A DNA stretch of 64,000 nt from Leguminivora glycinivorella (GCF_023078275.1 NC_062973.1:20640956-20704955); one strand, 5' to 3'; positions 45,345 to 56,494 are shown, numbered from the stretch's first letter. Numbers and translations: made by a program. The notes: a model not told the origin generated them from the sequence alone.

Positions 45345-45475
45345 ACCATGCCTGTTGAACCGATGGTTCTGGGTTCGTTAACTGTAAGGCCATTTATTTG
45401 TGTAACGAGCACATATATTGTTCCCGATTCATAGATGTCTTCTATTGATTTAAGGATTTTTGTAGTGTTTATACT
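45345..45475 (+). mobile_element. SINE-2 fragment, plus strand
   Basis: It has ATGGTTCTGGGTTCG (degenerate B box), TTTATTTGTGTAACGAGCAC and CCCGATTCATAGATGTCTTC in SINE-2 order. The A-box region is lost. Confidence 0.6.
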
Positions 45476-45499
45476 ACCTACCTATTTTTGTTTAAGTGG

Positions 45500-45942
45500 A
45501 CTTTTTTTTTTCTAAGTTGTCCACCCCACTTTTTTGTAACATGGAAGTTTTTTACGCGATTCATACTAAGAATCGCAAGGTCTTTCGATCCTGATAGGAG
45601 AAAAAAATGTCCCAAAATTTCCATACATTTTTAAAACCTTCCATTCCTTTACCGTTAATGTATGAAAAAATGGTAACGCAATGGGAAAAACACCTTAGGA
45701 CATTTTTTTTCTCCTATTAGGATTGAAAGAGCTCGCGATTCTTAGTGGAAACCGCATAAAAAATTCCAAATCCAAAAAAATTTGTGGGGTGGACAACTTT
45801 GAAAAAATGGTCCAAGTACCCACAATAATTATGTACAAGTCTTCTGAAGCTTACCTTAAAAATTTGTGGGGTGGACAACTTTGAAAAAAATGGCCCAAGT
45901 ACCCACAATAATTATGTACAAGTCTTCTGGAGCTTACCTTTA
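45500..45942. repeat. Inverted repeat ending in an 82-bp tandem duplication
   Basis: The left (GTCCACCCCAC, TCCTGATAGGAGAAAAAAA) and right (TTTTTTTTCTCCTATTAGGA, GTGGGGTGGAC) parts are complementary. The right end is duplicated: 45779-45860 and 45861-45942 share TTTGTGGGGTGGACAACTTT through CTTACCTT with few differences. Confidence 0.7.
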
Positions 45943-46639
45943 CGCAACAAATCCTATAATTTTTATTTATTTTATTCGTAAGCTTTTAACGAAAAATGTA
46001 CTTCAGTTTTTAAGAATAAAAAGGTTTCTATAAAATAAATGTATGAAACGGAAGATTGTAGATTTATTCATTTAATCTTAACATAAAAGCAATACATAAA
46101 TATTATTAAAACGAAAAACAAAAGTACTACCTGCACATTTATGTAAGCGCATTACGAAATGAAATATGTATTTAGTTATTTTAGGTGCAATATTATGTCT
46201 GTTATGAAATTATGTAATAATTTATTATACAGTGTAAAGCCTTATACGGAAGATAAATTAATTAAACCGGCAATTTTACTTATTTACCAATATGACTTCA
46301 ATAATATTTTTTTTTAAATATCCGCTTTCAAAATGTACTCCAGTGAAAAATAATAAATCACCGTTTCTATGTTTTATATATTAAGTAGCAGTAAAATGTT
46401 ATTAAGTAAACGTGTATAATCGCAAAATTAGCTGACCTACACGTCTTCCCCACCTGCCCTTGTAAACAGACCTGGAGCGTAATTGTCAAATTACTAAACA
46501 ATTTGCTGGGAATTCAACGTATCCCTCCTTTGAAGCTGACCTTCTAACCACCTGGAATGTCCAAATTATTCGCCTGCATTAAGGCTTTGTACACACGAGA
46601 TCTTGGCGTGTTTATTACATTTGGCACACGCCATGTGTT

Positions 46640-46797
46640 ACAAATAAAATACTTATTTTATTTAAAAAATATCCATGACCGAACAAATATCTGTGCCCAT
46701 CACACGAATGAATTCACTTACCGGGATTCGAACCCAGGACCATCGGCTTAGCAGGCAAGGTACACTAATCACTAGTCTCACTACACCGGGCAGGTCT
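46640..46797 (-). mobile_element. SINE-2 with tRNA-like head
   Basis: On the minus strand, the head spans 46795 to about 46715 with GTGTAGTGAGACTAGTG (A-box region) and GGGTTCGAATCCC (B box). The body continues through GATGGGCACAGATATTTGTT. The 3' tail is cut short. Confidence 0.75.
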
Positions 46798-46879
46798 TCA
46801 AAAGTGATTTACCTAAGAGAGATGAGAAAGATTCACTTGTAATAGAAGTAAGTGGTCAATTTGTTAAAAAAAATAGTGC

Positions 46880-47295
46880 GTGGAGTCCCTCCGCGCGAAA
46901 GAAGTGAAACTTCCTAGCATAACCTCAAAAACATTTTGTCAAGTGACCATTTCGTTTTTGCGTGTAGTTACGTCCATCTTTTTACTATTTTACATTGCTA
47001 TTTGCTCAATTTATTGAAAAACAAACATAAACTCATTTTGCACTCGATCTAAATATAAAACACACACACATTCCAACCAACTATTCCACCATTCAAAACC
47101 ATTCTGATCATTCTGTTCTGTCACTAACTGAGTGATTAAGTGAATGAATGGAATGAGTGAGTCGCGTTGAGACAGAATTTGTTACGCGCTGACAGAAAGT
47201 TACGCACTGAGTGAGCGGCATTTCACGCAAAGTAACAATGACTGATTGTTACGCCCTGTCAGTTTGAAGTCGCACTAGAAGTTTCACTTCAACAA
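46880..47295. mobile_element. Possible MITE with GAAGTGAAACTTC ends
   Basis: GAAGTGAAACTTC near 46900 and its inverse GAAGTTTCACTTC near 47279 bound about 380 bp. The interior has several GTTACGC and CGCACTGAGTGAG words. The arms are short and imperfect beyond 13 bp. Confidence 0.5.
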
Positions 47296-47694
47296 AAAAA
47301 CTGCATTAAACATGTTTGCTCTTAGTGTAAAACCAATGGCTTGCTTTTAAGAGTTAACCACATACTCTAACAAGCAAAATGAAGTAAACAAAAGTTATGC
47401 TCTGTGGCCTCGCCTGGGGAACAAAACAGCTACATTTCTTTGCTTTTAATTCACTTGGAGCCTTATTTTCTTTTATTTTATGCAGTACTGTTATTACTGC
47501 CGGTACTACTTTAATCTGCATATCATTGCGCCGGAGAAATGGTACCTAATTACTTCTGTGAAAATTGGGGCATGATCTAATTAAAAAGAGTGAGCAGAAT
47601 CTTTTTACGCAAACAATAATAACGAGTTGAATATAATTAATGTACACTTACTTAGCTCCTCTTCGATAGGTAGCTTAAACTGTAGGTACTTACT

Positions 47695-47770
47695 GATTGA
47701 TTGAATGAATGAATGACTTTTATTGTGATAAACATGGTATACATCAGGTGGTACATTAATAATATTATTG
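47695..47770 (-). mobile_element. LINE 3' end with (ATTC)n tail
   Basis: On the minus strand, GTACCACCTGATGTATACCA is followed by CACAATAAAAGTCATTCATT, a poly(A)-type signal and a tetranucleotide tail, as in truncated LINE insertions. No coding part remains. Confidence 0.45.
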
Positions 47771-49153
47771 ATTGTAAATAATATATATCCTCTATGTATA
47801 GTTATTGAATGCTAATTATCCAAAAATATAATTTAATATCATTTTAGAGTGTATTTTTGTCTTATATTAAAATTAGAATCAGACTCTGACAGAAGGCTAA
47901 AATTAAAATCTCGAATTATTGTCATCAGTTTTAGATTCAGAAGTTACAGGCTAATTTCTTTAAAGGTATTTAACCTGTGTCGTTTCCCAGCAAGGATTTT
48001 GTCGCTTGTTATAAGGACTTTTTGGCAGATTATTTGTATGTATAAAAAGTACCAATGTCTTAAAATAAATTATATCGTTATTATTAGGTACTACACGGCA
48101 TTTCCGCACCAAAATTCCATGGTATGCTAAAGACTGTATCGTTAAGTATGAAGACAACTTTGAGTAGCCGTATTTATTTGCTATTATATTTTTTTCTTAT
48201 AACAAGCCATGGGCTTAATAAGGCACATAATAAAGTACACATTTTGTCCTAGAAACTCGACGTGAAGCATATGGTTTAGACAGTATTGACTTAATCCTCC
48301 CGAGTACCAATTACGATTCCGGACAAATGCTACTAGAAAATTCACAAAGTGCGTAAAAGACGATACGATTGCGAAAAAAAATTGTATGGTGCGAACCTCA
48401 ACGACACATGATCCACAAAGCAGAATATCTGGACATAGTCTAGCCACTGTTATTTAAAAAAAATATAGTTCAGGATCTGTGTATGGCGGCCATTTAGAGA
48501 ATGTGGCATGGTGCTTACTCTAACTCCGACTTTGATGTCGAATTTGACTATCATACATTGTTTATATCGATCTGGTTTAAGCACTGTTCAAACACCATGA
48601 ATGTCAATTAGACTTTGGCCTATGGCTAATTTTTTTATCTGTTTCTCTCATCCTGCTAGCATCAAAAATTTACGGCAATCCGGAACGTTGCTCAAAATTG
48701 CGTTTTTTTTAAATTATATAAATTCGCCGCATTTATTCTACAAGTACCCAATTGGAAAAACCATGGAGACGACTCTTAAAGAATATATTTTGGCAGCATA
48801 TTAACCTTTGTTTGTTGAAATCGTACAAGGAGTCATTGAAATATTCTCAAATTAAGCCAGATAGGGGTTGTCCGAAATTTATTTGCTAGACCTTAATGAA
48901 AGTACCATAAAGTCCCTAAAATAAAAAAAATATCAGACCTTCTTATATCAAATAGTACTTACCAATACCTTAAGATCATACTCTCGGAACATAATAATAC
49001 AAAATTATGCACATGTCAACATTTAGACGAGGTTTGTTTTGTCCTTATACTTAACGATACAGTCTTTAATAAGATAATAATTGATGTTGCCTTAAAACTA
49101 GGGCATGTACGCCATTTACACATAATCTGCAATATCTGCATAACTGTACCGGT
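47771..49153. other. No gene seen
   Basis: Several open frames of 65-93 codons occur on both strands, but none has signal, domain or splice context. Confidence 0.4.
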
Positions 49154-49222
49154 TGTATAACCCGATTCGTGATCGGCAAATCGGGTTATACAATCAATGT
49201 CGATCACGAATCGGGTTATATA
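49154..49222. repeat. Nested palindrome with alternative hairpins
   Basis: TATAACCCGATTCGTGATCG (49156-49175) has an exact inverse at 49201-49220. Between them, AATCGGGTTATACAA is also an exact inverse of TTGTATAACCCGATT at the left edge. The left arm can therefore pair with either right arm, giving two mutually exclusive hairpins. Confidence 0.85.
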
Positions 49223-49619
49223 GCCACAAGCGCCGCTGTCCCTAGATCTGAGACGCTGCTTGAATCATCTGTAAAGATGTACAAGGCCTGATGATGATGT
49301 ATAAGTCTCGATGCAGAAGGGCAAGCACCCGCTGGGCTCGACTGTATCTCGCGCACGAGATAGAACACCCCTCTCGCTCTTATTAATACAGTTAGAAAAC
49401 GACAAGACTGTCCTTGGTTGCCGATTTTGCTTGTATTTACCTAGCAGGTGCCAGAATCAAATAGCATAACTGAAATACGGCCGGGTCGCGCACTGCTTCC
49501 TTAATTACTCATTATAATAGGTAATGGTCATAAAGAATGCGGGGAGTGGGTTTATTTGTATACTTAGCAGAATAATTAAACGCTATATTTTCTTTTATGT
49601 CTAGCCAAATTAAATAAAA

Positions 49620-49893
49620 CGATAAATAAATAAATAAATAAATATTATAGAGCATTCTTACACAGATCGACTGAGTCCCACGGTAAGCTCAAGAAGGCTT
49701 GTGTTGCAGGTACTCAGACAACGATATATATAATATACAAATACTTATATGTCTTATATACATAGAAAACATCCATGACTCAGGAACAAGTATCTGTGCT
49801 CATCGCACAAATAAATGATGCCCTTACCGGGATTCGAACCCGGGACCGCGGTGTAGCAGGCAGGGTCACTACGCGCTAAGCCAGACCGGTCGT
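49620..49893 (-). mobile_element. SINE-2, most complete copy
   Basis: On the minus strand the tRNA-like head begins near 49893 with GGTCTGGCTTAGCGCG (A-box region) and GGGTTCGAATCCC (B box). The body runs to GCTTACCGTGGGACTCAGTC and ends in TATTTATTTATTTATTTATC, a TTTA-repeat tail. About 270 bp. A 17-bp motif (GATATTTTTTGGTAGCG) is duplicated just outside its head at 49900-49945. Confidence 0.82.
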
Positions 49894-50285
49894 CGTAAGT
49901 GATATTTTTTGGTAGCGGACGATATAAGCGATATTTTTTGGTAGCGCATATGGATTTCATATCTATTTCTTATATCTGGTTATTCTGATTAGGGACGTAG
50001 AAATTGTAGAAGCATGATAAAAATAAAGGTAGGTTTTCTTACCTACACACAGCACTATAAAAAAGTTATGTTTTCTAATTATTCTTAAGAAAAGGCATGA
50101 TAGGAAAATAAGATCAGGCTTACTAAAGGTCTCATGAAGTCAGCCAATAAAAATAAGAAGATTTGATTGAATCCGGGTTGGTATCTTCTCTTATTTCACA
50201 TTTGCGTCAAATGTGAGTCAGTTGTACTTTGAAAACACTATAATACTGGAACCTGAACCACAGTAACCTTAGGGTCACGACTCGC

Positions 50286-50786
50286 TTAAGACGCTACAGG
50301 AGCGAAAATGCTAAAATGGAAAGGAGCCCCCCTTTTAATTTGGAAATTCTAGTTTAATATACTAGTGTTATTAAGTGGATTTATCGAAAAAATGTTGTCT
50401 GTCAAGAACAACTGAGCTAAAAGATATTGCGAATCGAGGTTCCGCTCTCGACTTCCTCCTTCAAAACGTAATCAATCGTAACGAAATTTGAGAATCTCAA
50501 TAACAATGAAATAATCTGTATCGGACCGTTTAGTTTTTTTGGCTTATTATTACCAGTTTTGAATACCACACCTTTTTAACGTCATAATCAATAACGCCGT
50601 TTTTGGAAATTTTGATGAGCTCTAGCGTCTTTAAAACTAAGAATATCAAAAAAATCTAAACGGTCCGATACAGATAAAAATAATAATAATCTGTGTTGAA
50701 AAAATCATTGCTCTATCTTAAAAAACCAGAGAGGAAATAGTCGAGAGCGTTTGTATGGAGAATTGACCCCTCCTGTAGCGTCTTAA
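50286..50786 (-). mobile_element. TTAA-ended inverted-repeat element, copy 2
   Basis: 501 bp bounded by a perfect 17-bp inverted repeat, TTAAGACGCTACAGGAG. It is the inverse of 2651-3155, sharing the order of its internal blocks. TTAA is at both outer edges. It contains no open frame of note, so it is a non-autonomous element whose mobiliser is unknown. Confidence 0.8.
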
Positions 50787-50999
50787 AGCACGTTCCCGAT
50801 GAGATCACGCAATGATGTTTGAGGAGTGATATCACTTTACTCATTAAAATCGAATAACTGAAATGCCTATTAAAATTTATAAAGGGCGTCTAGAAGTAGG
50901 TAAGCTACTCGTGTATTCAACATGCGGCCACAGACATATTCGCTTGATTCTGTGAGTCATGTGATCATGTCCAATTATTTGACAAGATATCGATTCTTT

Positions 51000-51549
51000 T
51001 TAAAATATTAATTCATAGATTACGAGCCAAATCTACTTAGGTACATGCACTATGCAGTAGCGATGAAAAAAGCCGGAAAATTCCCGTTTTTTTTTTCATT
51101 TCCTTTGGTTTTTTTTTCAGTAATTTATGGAAAAAAACCGCGAAACTTTCTGCTCTCATTTTGCAAAAAAAAACGATTAATTATGAAAGAAATTGGTCAT
51201 TGTTTGGACGGACACATACCAGAGATAAAAATCGATTATTGCCAGAGCGACTTTATAAATTAATTTTTATTCGGGCGAATTTGCACCTACAAACGCGCTG
51301 CACCGACGACATGGAAGCAGAAATGGCTGAAGTACAGACGGTCAACCAAATATTGGCACTAAAATATGGCGCGAAAACCAAATTTTCTAAGGGAATTAAT
51401 ACTTTGCCCTTACATTTTCAATACCTACCTTTTTTAAGTGTTAAGGCTTGTCGATGATTCCGCCAACGTCAAGGTTTAAGAAGGCACGCGTTTTATGAAG
51501 ACAATTCGTCGGTGAGCCCTATATTTTTCAAATTTACCGCCTTTTTAAC
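51000..51549. other. No confident gene
   Basis: A 98-codon plus-strand frame at 51161-51457 has no known motif. The flank at 51050-51180 shares CTATGCAGTAGCGATGAAAA and poly(T)/(A)-rich texture with the reverse of 54905-55030, implying repeat sequence. Confidence 0.4.
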
Positions 51550-52310
51550 CGCCTTCCAAATCTCAAAGGAAGGGGTTCTCAATTCGTCTGTATTTTATTT
51601 TTTTTATTTTTTTTAATGTTTGTTCCTCGATATCTCCGTCGTTACTGGACCGATTTTGAAAATTTTTTTTTGATTGAATGTATACGCATACAGATTGGTC
51701 CCATTTTACTCAGAACCCAGTTCTGGTGGTGGAATCCTGGAGAAATCGAGGGAACTCCTCAAATCTGAAAGGCATACATATGGTGATTTTTGTGTTTTTA
51801 AAGGAACAGCATGCATTTACGTACGGAACAGTGACATTTGGTGCAGTGGAACTCCTGATGATGGTCAGAATGGAACTCCTCAAATCTGAACGGCACACTT
51901 ATAGTGACTTTGGTATTTTTATAAGAACAGCATGCACTTACGTCCATAACAGTGACATTTGGTGCAGTGGAACTGCTAATGATGGTCAGAACGGAACTCC
52001 TCAAATCTGAACGGCACACTTATAGTGACTTTGGTATTTTTATAAGAACAGCATGCACTTACGTCCAGAACAGTGACATTTGGTGCAGTGGAACTGCTGA
52101 TGAAGAGTGAGCCGCCCCTGGTTAGAGTTCCGTTCTGATAATCATTCTCATCTGTAAGTACTTCAGAATCATCCAAATTTCAAAATTGGTTCAGAAATGA
52201 CGGAGATATCGAATAACAAACATTAAAAAATATACAGACGAATTGATAAGATAATCCAACATTTGAAAGTATTTATCACCAGAACCCCAAAGGAAGGCGG
52301 TTTTTTTTTC
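51550..52310. repeat. Inverted-ended repeat enclosing a tandem array
   Basis: The left edge carries CCGCCTTCC, CAATTCGTCTGTA, TGTTTGTTCCTCGATATCTC and CGTCGTTACTGGACCG. The right edge carries, inverted, GACGGAGATATCGAATAACA, ACAGACGAATTG and GGAAGGCGG. A 121-bp tandem array fills the centre. Probably one interspersed element; its class is unknown. Confidence 0.7.
51735..52110 (+). repeat. 121-bp tandem array, about three units
   Basis: Units begin near 51770, 51891 and 52012 with GGCACACTTATAGTGACTTT (more diverged in the first), and contain AGAACAGCATGCACTTACGT and CATTTGGTGCAGTGGAACT. Period 121. Units 2 and 3 are nearly identical, unit 1 less so. Frames overlapping it are repeat artefacts. 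Confidence 0.85.
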
Positions 52311-52389
52311 TTAAAAATTATTTACTGCCAAGGTCACTTGACCATCAGTATATGATGAGAGTGAGAGCGATTAAAGGAATACCTACTAA

Positions 52390-54906
52390 TTTTAATTTAT
52401 TTATTTTTTTTTTTCATTTATTTCATTTATTTATTAATACAATGTCACTTACAGTATACACCAATCATGACACATAGGATCATACGAATAAAAATAGTTA
52501 ATTAACAAAACAGTCATAATTTAAATAAAACATTAATAATTCAATTTAAATAATATTCGCTATTAAGCAGTACCTACTAATCGTGCTCGGGGCGACTATG
52601 GCCTCGAGGTAACGCCCGGCTGTGGCTAAAAATCTCGGTTCAGGAGTTGAAAATAAGTCTAATGAGTCGTCCTGGTCCAATATGCTATTAATGAGCATTA
52701 GAGCTCGGTAGAGAGGCGAGAGGGAATTGGACTTAGTACAGGTGTTCGGAATGTTGAGTAAGGGGAGTTTACGAGGACGGAGATTGTGTCTTGAAACAGG
52801 TGGAACATTTAAGGATACTTGCGCTAAGAGGAAACTGCTATTCGTCTGGCCTCGTATTAAACCAACAAAGAAACGAACCAAGGTGATACTCCTACGAGCT
52901 TCGAGCGTCTGGTATCCCACCATACCCAACACGTACGGAGTTGGATACAAATACGGATAGTAAAAATACATTTTCTGAAATAAGTATCTTGCGAAAGATT
53001 TTTGTATTTTTTCGACATTTAAAATATGTTTATCCTCATACGGATTCCATACAATGGCATTACAGTCAACTTTACTTCTGATATATGAAATATAAAGCAG
53101 GTCAAGAGCTCGTCTATTTGTAAAGTGCTTGCTCTGACGCTTAACAAATCCCATCCGTTTATGAGCTTCTTTGCAAGTTTCAAGGACCTGGTGATGAAAC
53201 GACATCTGGGAATCAAACCAAGTGCCCAAGTCTTTCACTAAGGTAGCTCGCCTTATTTTCTCACCCGCTATAACATAATCATTATGACATGGATGTTTTG
53301 AGCGTGTATAGGATACAATTGAACACTTAGAAATGTTTAGTGCGAGACTATTCTTTAGACCCCATTGATATACTTGATTTATATCAGCTTGGAGCCTGGT
53401 TGTGTCACGGTAATCATTAACAGGGTAAGCTAGTTTTACGTCATCTGCAAAAATTAAACAAAAGGAATGCGATATCTGTGCTGGGAGGTCATTTATTAAT
53501 ATTAAGAATAACAAAGGACCAAGATTACTTCCTTGACCTATGCCCGATGTTACCTGATAATAATTAGACTTGCACCCTTGATATTGCACGAACTGTACCC
53601 TTTTTGACAAATAGTCAGCCATGAATGAAAGAAGATTCAATGTCAGACCACATTGAGCTAGCTTTTGCAATAATATCTGATTATCCACCCGGTCAAACGC
53701 CTTTTGAAAATCAAAGTATGCTACGTCGACCTGTTTATGCGATTCCAGACTATTTGAAATAAACGTAGTGATATTCATCAGGTTGGTCGTGGTTGACTTT
53801 TGCGGTAAAAAACCGTGTTGTTCATCACAGAAATCTCCTTTCAGCTGATTGAATAGCCTTGCATATATTACGGCTTCAAATACCTTACCAAATACACACA
53901 AGACTGCCACTGGCCTATAGTTATGTATTTCGGATTTAGACCCAGTCTTATGTATTGGTATTACTTTTGAGGATTTCCAATGTGAAGGGTATTTACCTTG
54001 TTTAATTGAAAGATTAAAAATGTAATGCAAGGGTGCTGTAAAGATCTCGTGGCAGTCCTTGACAATAACCTGCGGGACACCGTCTGGTCCCTGTGTGAAT
54101 TTAGGCGCGAGTTTCTTCAGAACGGTGCGAATTTCGCTTTTATGAATATGCTCAATGTGCACATGGGTTGAGCCCACTGTAGATTTATTGGACGATCTAA
54201 TCGCATCATTGGGATCCAAAACAGGTGTTTTGTCAAGAAAGACGCTCTGAAAAAACTGAGCGAATGAATCCGCTATTTGACGCGGTGACAAGTCACCGAA
54301 GACCGCCGGTTCCTGACCTTCGCGCTTCGACTTTACATACGACCAGAAGGACTTTGGGTCGCGTGTGATGTTTGATTCTATGGTGTTCAGATAATTACTC
54401 ATAGCTTCCTCAGATTTTGTTTTAACAAGTTTTCTGTAATAATAGAATAATGCGTAAAATAATTGGTTCTCAGTAATTTTGTATAGTTTATGGTAATTAT
54501 TTTTCATATTGTTGTAGTAAATTAAGTCAGCATTGAACCACTTTGGGTAGTTTGTACGTTTGGTACCTTTTCTCTTAAGTGGAACCGCAGACTCAATTGT
54601 CTCATTGATCTTTTGGTAGAGAAATTTTACCGCTACTTCTAAATTATCTATAAGATACAGCTTTGACCAGTCTATTTGTGAAAGAAGGGTATAAAGAAGT
54701 GGATAGTCGGCTTTACGAAAATTTCTTACGGCTTCCGAATCATTGGTTTCTAAGGTATGCTTTATTTGCTTATCAAAGCGTGATTTTAGTTGTATAGATA
54801 TATCAAGAGGGTTGTGATGTACCTCCTCGGACACTAGGCCACTCCCACTCTCTGATACCGAGATTTTCGCGACCGCCGGGGTTGCAAGCACTAGATCGAG
54901 TATAAT
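52390..54906 (-). mobile_element. 5'-truncated non-LTR retrotransposon (Jockey/CR1 superfamily)
   Basis: The element runs on the minus strand from a 5' truncation at about 54906 to an AAATA-rich tail at about 52390-52430. It retains the last part of the endonuclease domain, a complete reverse transcriptase and the C-terminal domain. 5' truncation is the usual outcome of target-primed reverse transcription. Target duplications are not evident in the low-complexity flanks. The uninterrupted frame suggests a young insertion. Confidence 0.88.
52546..54906 (-). CDS. LINE polyprotein, 5'-partial: endonuclease tail plus reverse transcriptase
   Basis: The frame is open for about 786 codons, and no genuine start exists because the 5' end is lost; a GTG at 54891 is merely the first start-like codon. 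Counting from it, residues 18-35 (GLVSEEVHHNPLDISI) match the final His-containing motif of the AP-endonuclease domain. RT motifs are intact: PIHKTGSKSEIHNYRPVAV (312-330), EQHGFLPQKST (357-367), YFDFQKAFDRVD (392-403, catalytic Asp), SGIGQGSNLGPLLF (449-462) and the FADD box (481-484). The C-terminal part with a Tyr-rich linker and HNLRPRK resembles Jockey/CR1-group LINEs. No frameshift or internal stop. Clade is not resolved. Confidence 0.9.
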   Translation of the reverse strand: MILDLVLATPAVAKISVSESGSGLVSEEVHHNPLDISIQLKSRFDKQIKHTLETNDSEAVRNFRKADYPLLYTLLSQIDWSKLYLIDNLEVAVKFLYQKINETIESAVPLKRKGTKRTNYPKWFNADLIYYNNMKNNYHKLYKITENQLFYALFYYYRKLVKTKSEEAMSNYLNTIESNITRDPKSFWSYVKSKREGQEPAVFGDLSPRQIADSFAQFFQSVFLDKTPVLDPNDAIRSSNKSTVGSTHVHIEHIHKSEIRTVLKKLAPKFTQGPDGVPQVIVKDCHEIFTAPLHYIFNLSIKQGKYPSHWKSSKVIPIHKTGSKSEIHNYRPVAVLCVFGKVFEAVIYARLFNQLKGDFCDEQHGFLPQKSTTTNLMNITTFISNSLESHKQVDVAYFDFQKAFDRVDNQILLQKLAQCGLTLNLLSFMADYLSKRVQFVQYQGCKSNYYQVTSGIGQGSNLGPLLFLILINDLPAQISHSFCLIFADDVKLAYPVNDYRDTTRLQADINQVYQWGLKNSLALNISKCSIVSYTRSKHPCHNDYVIAGEKIRRATLVKDLGTWFDSQMSFHHQVLETCKEAHKRMGFVKRQSKHFTNRRALDLLYISYIRSKVDCNAIVWNPYEDKHILNVEKIQKSFARYLFQKMYFYYPYLYPTPYVLGMVGYQTLEARRSITLVRFFVGLIRGQTNSSFLLAQVSLNVPPVSRHNLRPRKLPLLNIPNTCTKSNSLSPLYRALMLINSILDQDDSLDLFSTPEPRFLATAGRYLEAIVAPSTISRYCLIANII

Positions 54907-55012
54907 TTATTCGTTTTTTTTTTCTTAAAAAACCCGAAAGAAAACGAAAAAAAAAACGAAAATTTCATAAACTTCGGAAAAAACATTTGATTTTTTCCGG
55001 GTTTTTTCAACG

Positions 55013-55757
55013 CTACTATGCAGTAAAGACAAACCAACATTGTTCAAATTTATATGGTCCCTAACTTAAATACCCCTTCCTTATAATGTTGTATTTAGCC
55101 CATAGCCATGTTAGTTAAGGTAAAAAAAAAGTTAAAAGCTCATATCCTATTAAAAAAAGAAACAATTGATTATCTCAAATCAGATTTTTATTTAAATCGG
55201 TGGAGTTGTTGATGTTGATTTTGTCTTTGGCAAAAGTCAAATACAAGCCCTAATTAGGTATTCGTAATTAAGTATGAAGAAACATTGCTATTGGCACGTA
55301 AACCTTGATCTTTAAGTTATTTTAATATTCATGCTTCGTTGAAAAATAAAGTAAATTGCTGTACCCGTGTACCCATCAGCGTATGTCATCTTTATCAATA
55401 CATTCGTTATGCAATAAGGTACAGCAGGACAAATCTCGACTGGGGGGCAAATGTAACTGGTGCATTTTTTCCATGTTTCACAATGTGTGCATTATTAAAT
55501 AGTGTCCTCCGGTTATACATGGTAGGCGTGTTCAGTGGATACATGTAGAACTCAACATCATAGTGTAATAATAGAAAAAATGTCGAGATTTGCCGAGATT
55601 TTTGTTGTGATTTGTACCTTAATTAGCTTTCTGTTATTCGTCAGATTTTTTTCTGTCATGATCAGAGATCGGACAACTGGGCGTCATTCTAACAACATAA
55701 GGTTTATTATTCCGAAAACGTCATACAAATTAATGTCGCCTAACTGTCCGATCTCAG
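55013..55757. other. No gene seen
   Basis: AT-rich. Frames at 55339-55548 and 55535-55786 have hydrophobic stretches but no splice, signal or family support. Confidence 0.4.
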
Positions 55758-56006
55758 GCAGGCAAGTATGGTCGCGCGATAAATGATAAAACATCTGGCC
55801 GTCGCACTATTAGTAAGTGCGATAGGGGCGGCCTGATATTTTATCGTCTATCGCGCGACCATGCTACCCGTGCTGCACGGGAAGCATGGTCGCGCGATAG
55901 ACGATAAAATAGCAGGCCGTATCGCACTATTTGTAAGTGCGATAGGGACGGCCTGATATTTTATCGTCTATCGCGCGACCACCGCGCGACCATGCTTCCC
56001 GTGCTG
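55758..56006. mobile_element. Two tandem palindromic MITE units (120-bp period)
   Basis: Each unit is itself an inverted repeat: ATGGTCGCGCGATAGACGAT pairs with ATCGTCTATCGCGCGACCAT, around a CGCACTATT-GTAAGTGCG core. Unit cores start at 55801 and 55921, exactly 120 bp apart. The junction carries GCACGGGAAGCATGG, and its inverse ends the array. Confidence 0.8.
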
Positions 56007-56097
56007 GTCATGATAAAAAGTAGGTACCTACACCTATCTATAGGTACTTCGTGCTACGATAATGTTTATTTCTCTATCCTTGGTACTGGAGTCCCAG

Positions 56098-56170
56098 GCC
56101 TCCGTGGCTAAGTTGGCCATAGCGACTGCACCGGATGCAGAAGATCGCAGGTTCAAGTCCTGCCGGAGGT
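56098..56170 (+). ncRNA. tRNA-like 73-mer (cloverleaf, anticodon-loop position CGG)
   Basis: Exactly 73 nt fold as a cloverleaf: acceptor GCCTCCG/CGGAGGT (one G-T), D stem GCTA/TAGC, anticodon stem with one A-A mismatch, T stem GCAGG/CCTGC with loop TTCAAGT. The A box TGGCTAAGTTGG and B box GGTTCAAGTCC are good. A run of five T lies 6 nt downstream. The invariant U33 is replaced by C, which argues against a working tRNA. It is probably the head of a tRNA-derived SINE. Confidence 0.55.
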
Positions 56171-56494
56171 AAATATTTTTCCATTTTTCTTTTAGTTTCG
56201 GTTTCCTCATATACTGTTAATTGAATAAATTGAATTGAATAAATACTGTGTAATTGAAACGTCATAATTAAATTGTCGTCAATGAATCGTATTAATTAAT
56301 TATCCCCGTTTTCCCAACATCAAACCGGGAAAAGAAAAACGCACAGAAATAGGTAAAAGTAAATTAAAGCAAGGGTAACGAAGCGGAATCTCAACTCGGT
56401 GAGGGCAGGTATTTTGGTACTTCGTTTATTAATATTATTATATGAGTAACCCAACGAGCAAGACCTGGGCCAAATTTTTTATTCATAAGTTTTA

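Noticed and set aside
45850..45945. Paired minus-strand donor-like AAGGTAAGCT sequences
   Set aside because: They are the two copies of an 82-bp tandem duplication within a palindromic repeat, without coding context.
51161..51457. 98-codon plus-strand frame
   Set aside because: No known motif, no splice signals, and it overlaps A/T-rich repeat-like DNA with a related region at 54905-55030.
51735..52110. Regularly spaced repeats resembling a CRISPR array
   Set aside because: The 121-bp units are tandem with no unique spacers, and the genome is eukaryotic.
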